Positions 44,693 through 53,300 of a stretch of DNA of 64,000 nt are shown here, in pieces. The DNA is from Rhodococcus spongiicola. Lineage in GTDB: Bacteria; Actinomycetota; Actinomycetes; Mycobacteriales; Mycobacteriaceae. The notes beneath the pieces were generated by a model. It was not told the origin of the DNA and did no database searches. It saw only the letters and a list, made by a program, of their open reading frames with translations. The translations under genes were made by a program, and so were the position numbers. Position 1 is the first letter of the stretch, and each line of letters opens with the position of its first letter. The stretch lies in the NCBI RefSeq assembly GCF_004011835.1, contig NZ_RKLN01000007.1, positions 62,001 through 126,000 on the forward strand, written 5' to 3'.

Positions 44693-45378
44693 GCGTGTTG
44701 GTTGTGTCGGGGACGTCAACGGATGTAGGCAAGACCGTCGTCACCGCCGCGCTCGCGGCAGCACTGAGTGCGGCGGGCCGTTCGGTCGCGGTGTGCAAGC
44801 CCGCGCAGACCGGTGTCGGTCCGGATGAGCCGGGTGACATGGCAGAGGTGACGCGCTTGAGCGGCGTGAGCACGACAGTCGAGTTGGCCCGCTTTCCCGA
44901 GCCGCTCGCCCCGGACACCGCAGCACGGCGCAGTGGGATACCGCTGGTGACCCGTGCCGAGGTGTTGTCGGCGGTGAGAGAGCTCGACGCCCGGCACGAC
45001 GTCACGCTGGTCGAGGGCGCCGGTGGGTTGCTGGTACGCCTCGGCGCCGGCGGGTTCACGGTCCGCGATCTCGCCGTTGACCTGGACGCTCCCGTTGTCG
45101 TGGTTGCGGCTCCGGGTCTGGGCACCCTCAATCACTGCGCGCTGACGGCGGAAGCGCTCGCCTCGGCGCGCGTCAAGTGCAGTGGATTCGTCGTCGGTTC
45201 ATGGCCGCGACACCCCGACCTTGCGGCTCGGTGCAATCTCGACGACCTTCCGGTCGTCACCGGGTCGTCACTGGTGGGACGTGTTCCGGAAGGGGTCGCG
45301 GGACCGGACGCGTCTGGGTTCGCAGCTGCCGCGGCCGGGTGGTTCGATCCCGACTGGCTCGAAACGCTGGCATCCTGA
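44689..45378 (+). CDS. bioD: Dethiobiotin synthetase
   Basis: ATP-dependent carboxylase that closes the ureido ring of dethiobiotin. 229 residues. The P-loop is GTSTDVGKT (8-16), the classical BioD form; CKPAQTG follows, then [13 protein letters not shown] and the C-terminal nucleotide pocket. ATG 44689 overlaps the bioF stop (ATGA). With bioA and bioF it completes the pathway to dethiobiotin; bioB is not in the window. Confidence 0.95.
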   Translation: MSVLVVSGTSTDVGKTVVTAALAAALSAAGRSVAVCKPAQTGVGPDEPGDMAEVTRLSGVSTTVELARFPEPLAPDTAARRSGIPLVTRAEVLSAVRELDARHDVTLVEGAGGLLVRLGAGGFTVRDLAVDLDAPVVVVAAPGLGTLNHCALTAEALASARVKCSGFVVGSWPRHPDLAARCNLDDLPVVTGSSLVGRVPEGVAGPDASGFAAAAAGWFDPDWLETLAS

Positions 45379-45514
45379 CAATCCGCGCACCGAGGCGGTG
45401 CTTCACGTACTGTGAGTGCCATCACATCGTGTAGGCGGAGCGGGTGGCGGACCGACAGTTGAGCCGCCGCGCCGATCCGACTGAGTACTCGACCAGTGCT
45501 TTTCGGAGGTACGG

Positions 45515-45799
45515 ATGACCACCACCGAGGTGATGGAGTTGCAGCGCACCATCGGCCATCTCCGCCAGTGCGTGGGGTCGCTGCGAAACATCTACGGCGA
45601 TGCGACTGTCGTGCGCCGACTCGCCAACGACGTCGACCGTCTCGACATCGACGCCAGCGAACTGGACGAATCGCCGCCGCGCCCGACAGCTGGCGTCACT
45701 ACCGAGCGTGTGCAGGTGCCCGACACCCCGTACGACCGTTCGCTGTGGCAGGGCGCGGACGACGAGGGTCTCGGCGGCAACCCGCACGAGAACGCGTGA
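45515..45799 (+). CDS. Conserved hypothetical protein of the Sdh1 operon (Rv0250c-like)
   Basis: 94 residues, cytoplasmic: a helical N-terminus (VMELQRTIGHLRQCVGSLRNIYGD) followed by a low-complexity polar tail. Size and position match Rv0250c of M. tuberculosis, the gene preceding the Sdh1 anchor. A GGAGGT-type site precedes ATG 45515. Its stop overlaps the GTG of the next gene by 4 bp, so it is translationally coupled to the membrane anchor. Function unknown; an assembly or subunit role in Sdh1 is possible. Confidence 0.78.
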   Translation: MTTTEVMELQRTIGHLRQCVGSLRNIYGDATVVRRLANDVDRLDIDASELDESPPRPTAGVTTERVQVPDTPYDRSLWQGADDEGLGGNPHENA

Positions 45800-46614
45800 G
45801 GGCGCCGCGCGTGGCCGAGATCGGCGTTCCGTCGCCGGCTCGGGCGGCGATTGCTGCGCGCACACTGCGCACCGACCGGTGGTGGCTTGCTCCGCTGCTC
45901 ACCACTCTCGGGCTGACGGTGTTCGTCGTGTACGCGACGATCCGCGCGTTCGTGCGCACCGCGTACTGGGTGGACGAATATCACTATCTGACGCCGTTCT
46001 ACTCGCCGTGCGTCAGCGCGTCTTGTGTTCCCGGTGCGAGTCACCTCGGCGTCTGGGTCGGCGAGCTGCCGATGTGGATCCCGCTCGCCTTCCTCTCGCT
46101 GCCGTTCCTGCTGGCTTTCCGGCTGACCTGCTACTACTACCGTAGGGCCTACTACCGTTCGATCTGGTTGGCGCCACCCGCGTGTGCCGTCGCCGAACCG
46201 CACGCTCGCTACACAGGTGAGACGCGGCTACCGCTGATAATTCAGAACGCGCACCGCTACTTCTTCTACTTCGCGGTCGTCATCTCGCTGATCAACACGT
46301 ACGACGCTATCCGTGCGTACCAGGGGCCGAACGGTAGTTTCGGTCTCGGTCTCGGCACGCTGATCATCACGGCGAACGTGATCCTGTTGTGGGCGTACAC
46401 GGTCTCGTGCCACTCGTGTCGCCACGTGACGGGTGGTCGCCTCAAGCACTTTTCTGCACACCCGGTCCGCTACCGGCTATGGACGTGGGTGAGCAGACTC
46501 AACACTCGGCACATGCAGTTCGCGTGGATCACGCTGGGGACGCTCATCCTCACCGACTTCTACATCATGCTGGTTGCGAGCGGCACCATCTCGGACCTGC
46601 GACTGATCAACTGA
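45796..46614 (+). CDS. Sdh1-type succinate dehydrogenase membrane anchor (Rv0249c-like)
   Basis: 272 residues with five TM helices at about 31-51, 93-111, 155-171, 184-204 and 243-262, the arrangement of single-polypeptide anchors. Length is within a residue or so of Rv0249c. Conserved His and Cys occur in QNAHRYFFY and VSCHSCRH, and an outside-facing loop has two cysteines (PCVSASCVPG). GTG 45796 overlaps the upstream stop (GTGA); GTG 45811 is an alternative. It should anchor the flavoprotein and iron-sulfur subunits and reduce menaquinone. Confidence 0.82.
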   Translation: MRAPRVAEIGVPSPARAAIAARTLRTDRWWLAPLLTTLGLTVFVVYATIRAFVRTAYWVDEYHYLTPFYSPCVSASCVPGASHLGVWVGELPMWIPLAFLSLPFLLAFRLTCYYYRRAYYRSIWLAPPACAVAEPHARYTGETRLPLIIQNAHRYFFYFAVVISLINTYDAIRAYQGPNGSFGLGLGTLIITANVILLWAYTVSCHSCRHVTGGRLKHFSAHPVRYRLWTWVSRLNTRHMQFAWITLGTLILTDFYIMLVASGTISDLRLIN

Positions 46615-46683
46615 GTTCCGACCATTCCGGCGTCACGGAACGATCCGGCGTCACGAAGCGATTCAGCGAGAGGGGCAGTTTGC

Positions 46684-48615
46684 ATGGCCGAGGTCGAACG
46701 ACACCGCTACGACGTGGTGGTCATCGGCGCCGGTGGCGCGGGTCTGCGAGCGGTCATCGAGGCGCGGGAGCGGGGGCTCTCGGTGGCCGTGGTGTGCAAG
46801 TCGCTGTTCGGTAAGGCGCACACCGTCATGGCCGAGGGTGGCTGCGCGGCCGCGATGGGAAACGCGAACGCGAAGGACAACTGGGAGGTCCACTTCCGGG
46901 ACACGATGCGCGGCGGCAAGTTCCTCAACAACTGGCGGATGGCCGAGTTGCACGCACGCGAGGCACCCGACCGGGTCTGGGAACTCGAGACGTACGGCGC
47001 ACTGTTCGACCGCACCGAGGACGGCCGCATCAGTCAGCGCAATTTCGGCGGGCACACCTACCCGCGTCTTGCGCATGTCGGCGACCGCACCGGACTCGAG
47101 CTGATTCGCACCATGCAGCAGAAGATCGTCGCTCTGCAGCAGGAGGACTTCGCCGCGACCGGTGATTACGAGGCCCGTGTGAAGGTGTTCGCCGAGTGCA
47201 CGATCACTGAACTACTCAAGGACGGCGACCGAATCGCCGGCGCGTTCGGCTACTGGCGCGAGTCGGGTCGCTTCGTGCTGTTCGAGGCGCCCGCCATCGT
47301 CATGGCGACCGGTGGCATCGGCAAGTCGTTCAAGGTGACGTCCAACTCGTGGGAGTACACGGGGGATGGACATGCGCTCGCACTTCGCGCCGGGGCGAGC
47401 CTGATCAACATGGAGTTCGTCCAGTTCCATCCGACCGGCATGGTCTGGCCGCCGAGCGTCAAGGGCATCCTCGTCACCGAAGGCGTTCGTGGCGACGGAG
47501 GGGTCCTCAAGAACTCCGACGGTGAGCGGTTCATGTTCTCGTACATCCCGACGGTGTTCAAAGGGCAGTACGCGGAGACCGAGGAGGAGGCTGACCGTTG
47601 GTACTCCGACCCTGACAACAATCGGCGTACCCCGGACCTACTTCCGCGCGACGAGGTCGCCCGCGCCATCAACTCTGAGGTCAAGGCCGGCCGGTCAACC
47701 CCGCACGGCGGCGTCTACCTCGACATCGCGTCCCGAATGCCCACGGACGAGATCGTGCGGAGACTGCCGTCCATGCATCATCAGTTCAAGGAGCTCGCCG
47801 ACGTCGACATCACCAAGGAGCAGATGGAGGTCGGTCCCACCTGCCACTACGTCATGGGCGGTATCGAAGTCGATCCGGACACGGGATCGTCCACGGTGGC
47901 AGGCCTTTTCGCGGCGGGTGAGTGTTCGGGTGGCATGCATGGATCCAACCGGCTCGGGGGGAACTCGCTCTCGGACCTGCTCGTGTTCGGTCGGCGTGCG
48001 GGGCTTGGTGCGGCCGATTACGTCCAGTCGCTCGAGGCGCGCCCGGTCGTCGTCGAGGCCGACGTCACAGCTGCCGCCGGTGCGGCGGTCGCACCGTTCG
48101 ACTCGGCGGACACCGGCGCGGGCGAGAACCCGTACACGCTGCACACCGAACTGCAGCAGACGATGAACGACCTCGTCGGCATCATCCGCAACGAGGAGGA
48201 GATCGAGCGAGCCATCGCCAAGCTGGAAGCGATCAAGGCACGTCTTACTGGGGTGAGCGTCGAAGGGCACCGGCAGTTCAATCCGGGCTGGCACCTCGCG
48301 CTCGACCTATCGAACATGGTGCTGGTCAGCGAGTGTGTCGCACGCGCGGCACTGATGCGTACGGAGAGCCGCGGAGGCCACACCCGGGACGACTATCCGG
48401 ACATGGACGCGCAGTGGCGCTCGACGTTGCTGGTGTGCAGCACGGTGTCCGGCGATCGGGAGTGGAGAGAGGCTGCCGTTGTCCCGGATGTGATCGTCAC
48501 CCGCGAGGAGCAGCCACCCATGCGTTCGGACCTGCTGGGACTGTTCGAAGTCGACGAACTGGAGAAGTACTACACGGATGCCGAGTTGGAGGGGCACCCG
48601 GGAAGGGCGACGTGA
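46684..48615 (+). CDS. sdhA: Succinate dehydrogenase/fumarate reductase flavoprotein subunit
   Basis: 643 residues, like Rv0248c. The FAD-binding motif is VVVIGAGGAGLRAVIEARE (12-30); the covalent-FAD site is KAHTVMAEGG with H46. Substrate-site blocks QFHPTGM, HGGVYLDI, CHYVMGGIEVD and GSNRLGGNSL are intact, and the C-terminus has the RTESRGGHTRDDYP active-site helix. It oxidises succinate to fumarate on the inner face of the membrane and passes electrons to SdhB. ATG 46684 follows GAGAGGGGC. Located after the anchor by 69 bp and one base before the iron-sulfur gene, so the operon is anchor-SdhA-SdhB. Confidence 0.95.
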   Translation: MAEVERHRYDVVVIGAGGAGLRAVIEARERGLSVAVVCKSLFGKAHTVMAEGGCAAAMGNANAKDNWEVHFRDTMRGGKFLNNWRMAELHAREAPDRVWELETYGALFDRTEDGRISQRNFGGHTYPRLAHVGDRTGLELIRTMQQKIVALQQEDFAATGDYEARVKVFAECTITELLKDGDRIAGAFGYWRESGRFVLFEAPAIVMATGGIGKSFKVTSNSWEYTGDGHALALRAGASLINMEFVQFHPTGMVWPPSVKGILVTEGVRGDGGVLKNSDGERFMFSYIPTVFKGQYAETEEEADRWYSDPDNNRRTPDLLPRDEVARAINSEVKAGRSTPHGGVYLDIASRMPTDEIVRRLPSMHHQFKELADVDITKEQMEVGPTCHYVMGGIEVDPDTGSSTVAGLFAAGECSGGMHGSNRLGGNSLSDLLVFGRRAGLGAADYVQSLEARPVVVEADVTAAAGAAVAPFDSADTGAGENPYTLHTELQQTMNDLVGIIRNEEEIERAIAKLEAIKARLTGVSVEGHRQFNPGWHLALDLSNMVLVSECVARAALMRTESRGGHTRDDYPDMDAQWRSTLLVCSTVSGDREWREAAVVPDVIVTREEQPPMRSDLLGLFEVDELEKYYTDAELEGHPGRAT

Positions 48616-48616
48616 C

Positions 48617-49372
48617 ATGGGTTACGAGGCGAAGTTCCGGGTATGGCGGGGCGATGCTTCCGCCGGTGACCTGCGGGACTACGCGGTGGAGGTCAACGAG
48701 GGCGAAGTCGTCCTCGACATCATCCACCGTATCCAGGCCACCCTGGCTGCGGATCTGGCCGTGCGGTGGAACTGCAAGGCCGGCAAATGCGGCTCATGCT
48801 CAGCAGAGATCAACGGCCGCCCCCGATTGATGTGTATGACGCGGATGTCGACGTTCGCCGAGGACGAGACGGTCACGGTGACGCCGCTGCGCACCTTTCC
48901 GGTCATCCGTGACCTCGTCACCGACGTCTCGTTCAACTACACCAAGGCCCGCGAGATCCCGTCATTCACCCCGCCGCCCGGGCTGGCGCCGGGGGAGTAC
49001 CGGATGAAGCAGGCCGACGTGGAGCGCTCGCAGGAGTTCCGCAAGTGCATCGAGTGCTTCCTGTGTCAGAACACATGTCATGTGATTCGTGATCACGAGG
49101 AGAACGAGGAGGCGTTCGCCGGCCCGCGGTATCTCATGCGGATCGCCGAGCTCGAGATGCATCCGCTCGATACCGCTGATCGCCGCGACGCTGCCCAGGA
49201 CGAGTTCGGACTCGGCCTGTGCAACATCACCAAGTGCTGCACCGACGTGTGCCCGGAGGATATCCACATAACCGACAACGCCCTGATCCCGATGAAGGAG
49301 CGGGTGGTCGGCAAGCGATACGACCCGATCGTATGGCTCGGCAACCGGCTGTTCCGACGAGGCGGCCACTGA
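48617..49372 (+). CDS. sdhB: Succinate dehydrogenase/fumarate reductase iron-sulfur subunit
   Basis: 251 residues. The N-terminal [2Fe-2S] site has C53, C58, C61 and C73 (WNCKAGKCGSCSAEINGRPR then LMC). The C-terminal ferredoxin domain holds C144, C147, C150 (CIECFLC) and C154, and C202, C207/C208 and C212 (CCTDVCP), giving the [4Fe-4S] and [3Fe-4S] centres. ATG 48617 starts one base after the sdhA stop. It transfers electrons from FAD to menaquinone. Matches Rv0247c in size and order. Confidence 0.95.
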   Translation: MGYEAKFRVWRGDASAGDLRDYAVEVNEGEVVLDIIHRIQATLAADLAVRWNCKAGKCGSCSAEINGRPRLMCMTRMSTFAEDETVTVTPLRTFPVIRDLVTDVSFNYTKAREIPSFTPPPGLAPGEYRMKQADVERSQEFRKCIECFLCQNTCHVIRDHEENEEAFAGPRYLMRIAELEMHPLDTADRRDAAQDEFGLGLCNITKCCTDVCPEDIHITDNALIPMKERVVGKRYDPIVWLGNRLFRRGGH

Positions 49373-49401
49373 CCACGTCGACGTTCCGGTGACCTTGTGC
49401 G

Positions 49402-49452
49402 CCAGTCGGATTGGTGCACGCTCATACACAGTGAACCCCAGTCGGATCGGTT
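49402..49452 (+). repeat. Direct repeat upstream of the Hsp20 gene
   Basis: CCAGTCGGATTGGT (49402-49415) and CCAGTCGGATCGGT (49438-49451), one mismatch, 36 bp apart. Just upstream of CIRCE; may be an additional regulator site. Confidence 0.5.
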
Positions 49453-49477
49453 GGCACTCGCTCTAGGTGAGTGCTAA
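49451..49477 (+). promoter_or_regulatory. CIRCE element (HrcA operator)
   Basis: TTGGCACTC-N9-GAGTGCTAA, matching the TTAGCACTC-N9-GAGTGCTAA consensus with one mismatch in the left arm. It is 71 bp upstream of the Hsp20 start, predicting HrcA repression and heat induction. Confidence 0.87.
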
Positions 49478-49548
49478 TTTTGGAATGCACAGTTGATCTG
49501 CTGCCCGCCGGGTGGCGGGCACCGTGGATGCTCAGGAGGTGTATTGCT

Positions 49549-50025
49549 GTGCTGCGCTTCGATCCCTTCACAGACGTCGATGTCCTCACTCGAAGCCTGT
49601 TCTCGCACGCCATGGGCACGTCCCGTGTCCCACAGTTCATGCCCATGGATCTCTACCGCGTCGGCGACCACTATGTTCTCCACGCCGACCTGCCGGGCGT
49701 CGATCCCGGATCGGTCGATGTCAACGTCGAAAACGGCACCTTGACGCTCACCGCTCACCGCAGTGCGCCGTCCGAAGAACACGTGCAATGGCTCGCGTCC
49801 GAGCGATTCAGCGGAACCTATCGTCGGCAGCTGTCCCTCGGTGACGGTGTGGATACCGAGAACATCTCTGCCACTTACGAAAACGGCGTCCTGACCGTGA
49901 TGATCCCGGTTGCCGATCGTGCGAAGCCGAGGCGGATCGAGGTCACGCGGCTCGCGTCCGAGGCACCCCGCACCATCGAGGCCGGGAAGGGAGAAACAGC
50001 CAGCAAGGGAGAAGCATCGGGCTGA
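49549..50025 (+). CDS. Hsp20/alpha-crystallin small heat-shock protein
   Basis: ATP-independent holdase of 158 residues, nearly the length of Rv0251c (Acr2/Hsp). The alpha-crystallin domain runs from about 28 to 125: MDLYRVGDHYVLHADLPGVDPGSVDVNVENGTLTL, ending with the conserved ATYENGVLTVMIPV. The tail is short and Lys/Ala-rich. GTG 49549 lies behind a strong AGGAGGT with 9-bp spacing. It is downstream of the sdh operon, as in M. tuberculosis, but here preceded by a CIRCE element. Confidence 0.92.
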   Translation: MLRFDPFTDVDVLTRSLFSHAMGTSRVPQFMPMDLYRVGDHYVLHADLPGVDPGSVDVNVENGTLTLTAHRSAPSEEHVQWLASERFSGTYRRQLSLGDGVDTENISATYENGVLTVMIPVADRAKPRRIEVTRLASEAPRTIEAGKGETASKGEASG

Positions 50026-50170
50026 CGCGGGGCCGACGCAGTTGGCTGGCCGCCCTACCGGGCAGGGGCCTTCCCGCCGGTCGGGGTGTGCACGCGGGCG
50101 TGTTCTTTCTCCTCATCGTTGCGTCTCGCAATCGACAACAGTGATCGACACAAAATCGTCACTCGCCGCG

Positions 50171-50194
50171 CAACAACGATTCGTCGTATTGTTG
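50171..50194 (+). promoter_or_regulatory. Palindrome upstream of the NRPS gene
   Basis: CAACAACGA-TTCG-TCGTATTGTTG: arms pair with a 2-base bulge. Located in the 285-bp gap between hsp20 and the NRPS, about 120 bp before the NRPS start; a possible operator or RNA hairpin. No iron (IdeR) box was found. Confidence 0.4.
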
Positions 50195-50199
50195 GTGCA

Positions 50200-50268
50200 A
50201 TGACAACTATCGACCCAATTCCCGTGTCGCGGAGCGCTTCGAGCGTTCGCGTACGGAGGATCGGCTAA
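50200..50268 (+). CDS. Possible 22-residue leader peptide
   Basis: ATG at 50200 to TAA at 50268, MTTIDPIPVSRSASSVRVRR plus IG. It sits directly after the palindrome and 42 bp before the NRPS start, in the same reading frame but closed by a stop. Arg/Ser-rich. It may be a translated leader, or simply chance; no good ribosome binding site was found. Confidence 0.25.
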   Translation: MTTIDPIPVSRSASSVRVRRIG

Positions 50269-50310
50269 CACAGTCCCCGCTGAGTTGTCGGTATCGGGTG
50301 AACGCCCGAA

Positions 50311-53300
50311 GTGTCCGACCGAGCGGCCGCACATACAGCGATCCCGCTCGTGGAACTGCCATTGCTCATGGAACTGCCATTTCGAGTCGATGCGGCGCCC
50401 GGCATAACGGACGCCGGGGACAGTCTGCCCGAACTGAATGATCCGACCGCCGGATACTCCCGGCCGATCCCGCTCACGCCCGCGCAGATGGGACAGTGGT
50501 TCGCCCAGCAACTCGACCCAGACGTTCCTATGCTGGTCGCGCAGTACGTGGATATTCGGGAGACGGGGGCGCGACTCGATGTCCGACAACTGTCTCGGGC
50601 AACTTCTCAGGCGGCCCGTGAGTTCGGCGCGGGCCTGGTTCGCCTGGTTCTGGTGGATTCCCAGCCCCACCAGATCATCGACCCGAGAATCGTTACCGAC
50701 ACGAGGGTTGTCGATCTGCGTGACGAGCCGGACCCCGAGTCGGCGGCACGGGAGTGGATGCGATGCGATGTGGCGGCCCCGCTCGATCTGGTGCGGGACC
50801 GTCTCGGTGTGTCCGTGCTCCTCCGGATCGCGGATGACCGATGCTTCTGGTACTCGCGTGTGCACCACGTCGCGCTCGACGGCGTCGGGGCCGCGTCCAT
50901 GCTCTACCGGGCCGCAGACCTCTACAACGCCGCCGTCGAGGGACGCGAGCCGGCACCGAACCCCGCATCCGACCTCGACTCGGTATATGCGGCCGAAGCC
51001 GCCTACACCGGATCGAAGCGGTGGCACACCGACCGCGACTACTGGCTCGAGCGGATGTCGGGCATGCCCGAACGGTGCAGCCTGGCGGAGCGATCCGCAC
51101 CGGCTCACGCGCTCGGGCGCGAGGTCGGCGAATATCTCGCGCCGGAGACCGCGGCGGCCCTGGAGGATGCTCAGGAACGGCACGGCGCGAGCGTCGCGGC
51201 TCTGGTCGCGTCAGCGATTGCTGCGTATACCGCCCGCCACACCGGTGCCGAGGACATCGTCCTGAGCCTGCCCGTCTCGTCGCGCACCACAGCCGTCCTG
51301 CGACGGTCCGGAGGAACGCTCGCGAACGTTGTGCCACTGCGGGTGTCGATCGGCGGCGGCACGACCGTCTCGGAACTGGTCGCGGACGTGATGGGCGCGT
51401 TGTCCGGCGCATTGCGACACCAGCGGTATCGACACGAAGAGCTGCGACGGGACCGCGGTGATCGGGGAGCCGGTCGCGGATTCGCGGGCCCGCTGTTGAA
51501 CCTGATGATGTTTCCGACGGAGTTGCGGCTGGGCAAGACACAGACCTCGCTCGAGGTGGTCTCGTCCGGGCCGATCGAAGACTTGCTCTTCAACGTCTAT
51601 CGCTACGGCCCTTCGGGTCCGATTCGCCTGGACTTCAAGGCCAACCCGCAGCTCTACGACGATGAGACCCTGCACATGCACTACGAGCGGTTCAGCAGGC
51701 TCCTGCACGGTTTGCTGACCGCCGACCCCGACGCCCCGGTCGGGGACCTGCCGATCGTCGACGACGTCGCGCTGGCGGCGCAGTTGGCGGACTGGTACGT
51801 GCCTGCCACGCCGGCTTACGAGGCGCAGAGAACACCGGCGCAGAGAACACTGTCGGCCCTCGTCGCCAGGTGGGCGCGGCGCACCCCGGATCGGGTTGCT
51901 GTCGTGTCCGATGGGTACAGGCTGACGTACGACGAGTTGACGACACGGGCGAATCGGCTTGCGCGGCATCTCATCACACTGGGAGTCGGTCCGGAGACAT
52001 CGGTCGGGGTCGTCCTCGACCGATCGGCGGATTTGATCGTGGCGTTGGTGGCGATCGTCACCGCGGGCGGGGGATACGTCCCGGTCGCGACGGCCACGCC
52101 GGCGTCGCGCCGTGACTACGTGCTCGCTGATGCGAAGGTGTCTTGTGTTGTGACCGCGGCGAACTCGGCGGTCGAATTGGACGGCTGCGCTTGGCCGTTG
52201 GTGGTGCTCGATGATCCCGGGACCGGCAACATGCTGGAGTCGCTGTCCACGACCGCGGTGACCGACGCGGAGAGGGTGCGTCCCCTGGGCGGCGAGCACC
52301 TCGCGTACACGATCTATACCTCCGGGTCGACCGGGCGCCCCAAGGGCGTTCAGGTGAACCACCAGTCCGCGACGGCGCTGCTCGAAAGTGCCAAGACGGC
52401 GTTCGGAACGGCTGACGGCGCCGTCTGGACGGTGTTCCACTCGTACGCATTCGACTTCTCCGTGTGGGAGATCTGGGGTGCGCTCACCTCCGGTGGGACC
52501 CTCGTCGTGGTCGACCAGGACACGGTTCGCACGCCGGACGCGTTCGTCGAGCTGTTGCGGGGCGAACACGTGAACGTACTGGGCCAGACCCCAGCCGCCT
52601 TCTTCCAGTTCGCCGACGCCGAGCGTGCCGCCGGCCGACCACTGACCGAGCTGCAGCGGCTGCTCGTCGGCGGGGACGACTACGACCAGCACCGGATGGT
52701 GCCATGGCTCGAGAGGCATGAGGGCGATGGTTCGGCTCTCGTCAGCGTCTACGGCATCACCGAGACCACCGTCTTCCTCACGGGAATCCCGATCGATGTG
52801 GAGCGCGCAGCGACTCCGGGCAACCTGGTCGGCCGCGGCCTCCCGGGAGTCCGGCTGTATCTCTTGGATCGCCGGCTCCGGCCGGTCCCGGTAGGGGTGG
52901 TCGGGGAGATTTACGCGGGTGGTCCGCAGGTGGCTCGCGGCTACGGCGGGCGGTCCGGGCTGACGGCCGAACGGTTCATCGCGGATCCCTTCGCCGCCGA
53001 CGGTACCCGAATGTATCGTTCGGGAGATCTCGCTCGATGGGACACTGACGGTCGACTCGCGTTCCTCGGCCGCAGTGACTTTCAGGTCCAGGTGCGCGGA
53101 TTCCGAGTGGAGCCCGGCGAGATCGAATCGGCGCTCGTCGCATGCGACGGCGTCGCGCAGGCCGTGGTGGTGGCGCGGCGGGCGGAAGGTGAGCCCGCGA
53201 GGCTGGTCGCGTACGTGGTGCCGGAGACGGGTGTGATCCTCGACCCTCGTGCGGTGCGAACGGAAGTCGGGGGGATCCTGGCGCCATACATGGTTCCGGC

